This document shows, in pieces, positions 5,170-6,079 of a DNA stretch of 6,079 nucleotides. A program made the translations under genes and the position numbers. The notes beneath the pieces are model-generated. The model did not search any database, was not told the origin of the DNA, and worked only from the letters and a program-made list of their open reading frames with translations. Positions within the stretch are counted from its first letter, which is position 1. Each line of letters opens with the position of its first letter. This stretch comes from Sedimentisphaerales bacterium (GTDB taxonomy: Bacteria; Planctomycetota; Phycisphaerae; Sedimentisphaerales; SM23-30): contig JAFGDI010000056.1 of assembly GCA_016932145.1 (NCBI GenBank), positions 1 through 6,079 on the forward strand. The letters run 5' to 3'.

Positions 5170-5868
5170 TTAAAACTCTGGCAATATTTCCGGATATATC
5201 TGCCCGGTAGCATTGATCTTGAATATGTATAACATGCCCGGGCTCAGCCGGGTATAGGTCACATTACCATAGATCGCCTCTATGCCGTGGTCTTTTAGCT
5301 TGTCAGGTTCATCGGTCAGGTCCCATATCGATTGCCAGAAATCTTTTTGCTGGTTTAACGGCAGATCTTTAAGTACATTGGCATATCGGGCAGGGGTTGC
5401 TCCTTCTGGCTCAATGGATATGCCCTGAGCCGGACTGGTATTTTCGCCATAAACCCGACGCCACAGATACATACTTTTCTTTTGGCCGTCCATTACTATT
5501 CTATTGTCAAACTTTACGATCAAAGCATCAAAATGTACTATGTCACCGGCTATAGTAAACTGCTTTTCCAGCACTTTCTGCATCTGATCTTCGGCGGCAG
5601 TTTCCACAAACTTTAAAGTAGTATCAATGACAAAGCCCTGCGAGTCGCGATTTTGTGAAATTACTTTGGCGTAACCGATCTTGTCTGCGTGTGATAGATT
5701 AGTTATTGCCTGACGCAAAGCCTTATTTTCCCAGAGTATTTCCTGTACTGAAGATCCAGTCCGATACACTCCGATCGCTATTAGTATAAAACCGCCGGCA
5801 ACTGCCAGTGACAGTATTGCTCTGGGCAGTCTGAATATTCCTGCTGTTATTTTTCCTGCTGTTTTCAT
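5170..5868 (-). CDS. Uncharacterised membrane-anchored protein
   Basis: I do not recognise this 232-residue protein. The N-terminus is basic (Lys2, Lys6, Arg13, Arg16). One hydrophobic segment follows, about residues 17-35 (ILSLAVAGGFILIAIGVY), with no lipobox or obvious signal-peptidase site. This predicts a single-pass anchor with the N-terminus in the cytoplasm and about 195 residues outside. A short helical, possibly coiled-coil stretch follows (about 40-60). The rest is a mixed alpha/beta domain with a distinctive 'FDALIVKFDNRIVMDGQKKS' and 'YLWRRVYGE' centre and an aromatic-rich end. There are no cysteines and no catalytic motif that I can identify. The ATG is supported by an AGGA site on the - strand (bases 5876-5879) with a 7-base spacer. 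It converges on the thioesterase gene, with 18 bases between the two stop codons, so the two are not co-transcribed. Coding looks sound; function is unknown. Confidence 0.8.
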   Translation of the reverse strand: MKTAGKITAGIFRLPRAILSLAVAGGFILIAIGVYRTGSSVQEILWENKALRQAITNLSHADKIGYAKVISQNRDSQGFVIDTTLKFVETAAEDQMQKVLEKQFTIAGDIVHFDALIVKFDNRIVMDGQKKSMYLWRRVYGENTSPAQGISIEPEGATPARYANVLKDLPLNQQKDFWQSIWDLTDEPDKLKDHGIEAIYGNVTYTRLSPGMLYIFKINATGQIYPEILPEF

Positions 5869-5949
5869 TGCTATATCCTAATGATTTACTCCCTTTTGGG
5901 CAACAGACATTAATGAAGAATATTAGTTATGGGAACAATGAGCAGTTGT

Positions 5950-5982
5950 AAAAAAAAGTCTGACCAGTTACGATCAGACTTT
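5950..5982 (-). terminator. Intrinsic terminator on the - strand
   Basis: Read on the - strand, AAAGTCTGA (5982-5974) pairs perfectly with TCAGACTTT (5963-5955) around a 10-base loop. An unbroken run of eight T (the A run 5950-5957 on the + strand) follows. That is the classic layout of a Rho-independent terminator. It most likely ends a gene or RNA transcribed leftward from beyond the right edge. It lies 80 bases upstream of the membrane-protein start, so it could also act as an attenuator for that gene if a promoter lies to its right. On the + strand the stem has no useful T-run. Confidence 0.8.
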
Positions 5983-6079
5983 CATATTATAATATATAGA
6001 ACGGCTAAGGTAATGGGTTTATATGGTTAATAAACACAAACCATTTGCTGCAATTTATTTATAGCTTTTCTTCTTAAAC
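5983..6079. other. AT-rich right-edge intergenic segment, no supported gene
   Basis: This stretch contains a TATTATAATA palindrome (TATAAT at 5988-5993) that could serve as a -10 on either strand, though I see no matching -35. It also has an inverted repeat, ATGGTT (6023-6028) with AACCAT (6039-6044), around a 10-base loop. The three - strand frames entering from the right close within 6 to 53 bases of the edge (stops at 6074-6076, 6055-6057 and 6027-6029). A short C-terminal end of a neighbouring gene may therefore be present, but the frame cannot be decided. Confidence 0.3.

Noticed and set aside
6027..6077. C-terminal end of a neighbouring gene on the - strand (16 codons, stop 6027-6029)
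   Set aside because: Two other frames are equally possible, ending at 6055 and 6074, and the stretch is too short to recognise a family.
1..6079. CRISPR array, mobile element, tRNA/rRNA gene or defence system
   Set aside because: There are no spaced direct repeats, transposase-like proteins, tRNA cloverleaf or rRNA-like stretches. Nearly all coding sequence is explained by housekeeping genes.

Overview
This is an ordinary bacterial housekeeping locus for translation and DNA replication. Seven genes lie head to tail on the + strand in the order rplY (L25/CTC, cut by the left edge), pth, rpsF (S6), ssb, rpsR (S18), rplI (L9) and dnaB. They are followed by a small hotdog-fold thioesterase gene on the + strand. 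A convergent gene on the - strand encodes a membrane-anchored protein that I do not recognise. The right-hand 211 bases hold no supported gene, but they do contain a clear intrinsic terminator that reads on the - strand.

The rpsF-ssb-rpsR-rplI(-dnaB) cluster is widespread in bacteria. Having L25 and peptidyl-tRNA hydrolase directly upstream of S6 and dnaB directly after L9 fits, from memory, members of the Planctomycetota/PVC group (possibly Phycisphaerae). That placement is an inference with modest confidence. Base composition is moderate (mid-40s % GC by eye) and looks even across the window. I see no sign of recent transfer, insertion sequences, CRISPR or defence genes.

The genes work together as expected. 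L25 and S6/S18/L9 are ribosomal proteins. Pth recycles peptidyl-tRNA released from stalled ribosomes. SSB coats single-stranded DNA, and DnaB unwinds the fork. All ribosomal-protein genes except the truncated rplY, together with pth and ssb, have a recognisable Shine-Dalgarno site. The dnaB and thioesterase starts do not, and their start codons are less certain.

The non-coding interest is in the gaps. Almost every intergenic space contains a compact inverted repeat: after rplY, before rpsF, between rpsF and ssb, two before rpsR, one before rplI, and two after dnaB. Several sit beside a ribosome binding site and could be leader or attenuation structures. I did not find evidence of a novel multi-gene system. 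The best items for follow-up are the four-cysteine S18, the acidic tail encoded on S6, the hairpin at the ssb ribosome binding site, the 9-bp-arm hairpin at the thioesterase start, and the uncharacterised membrane protein.
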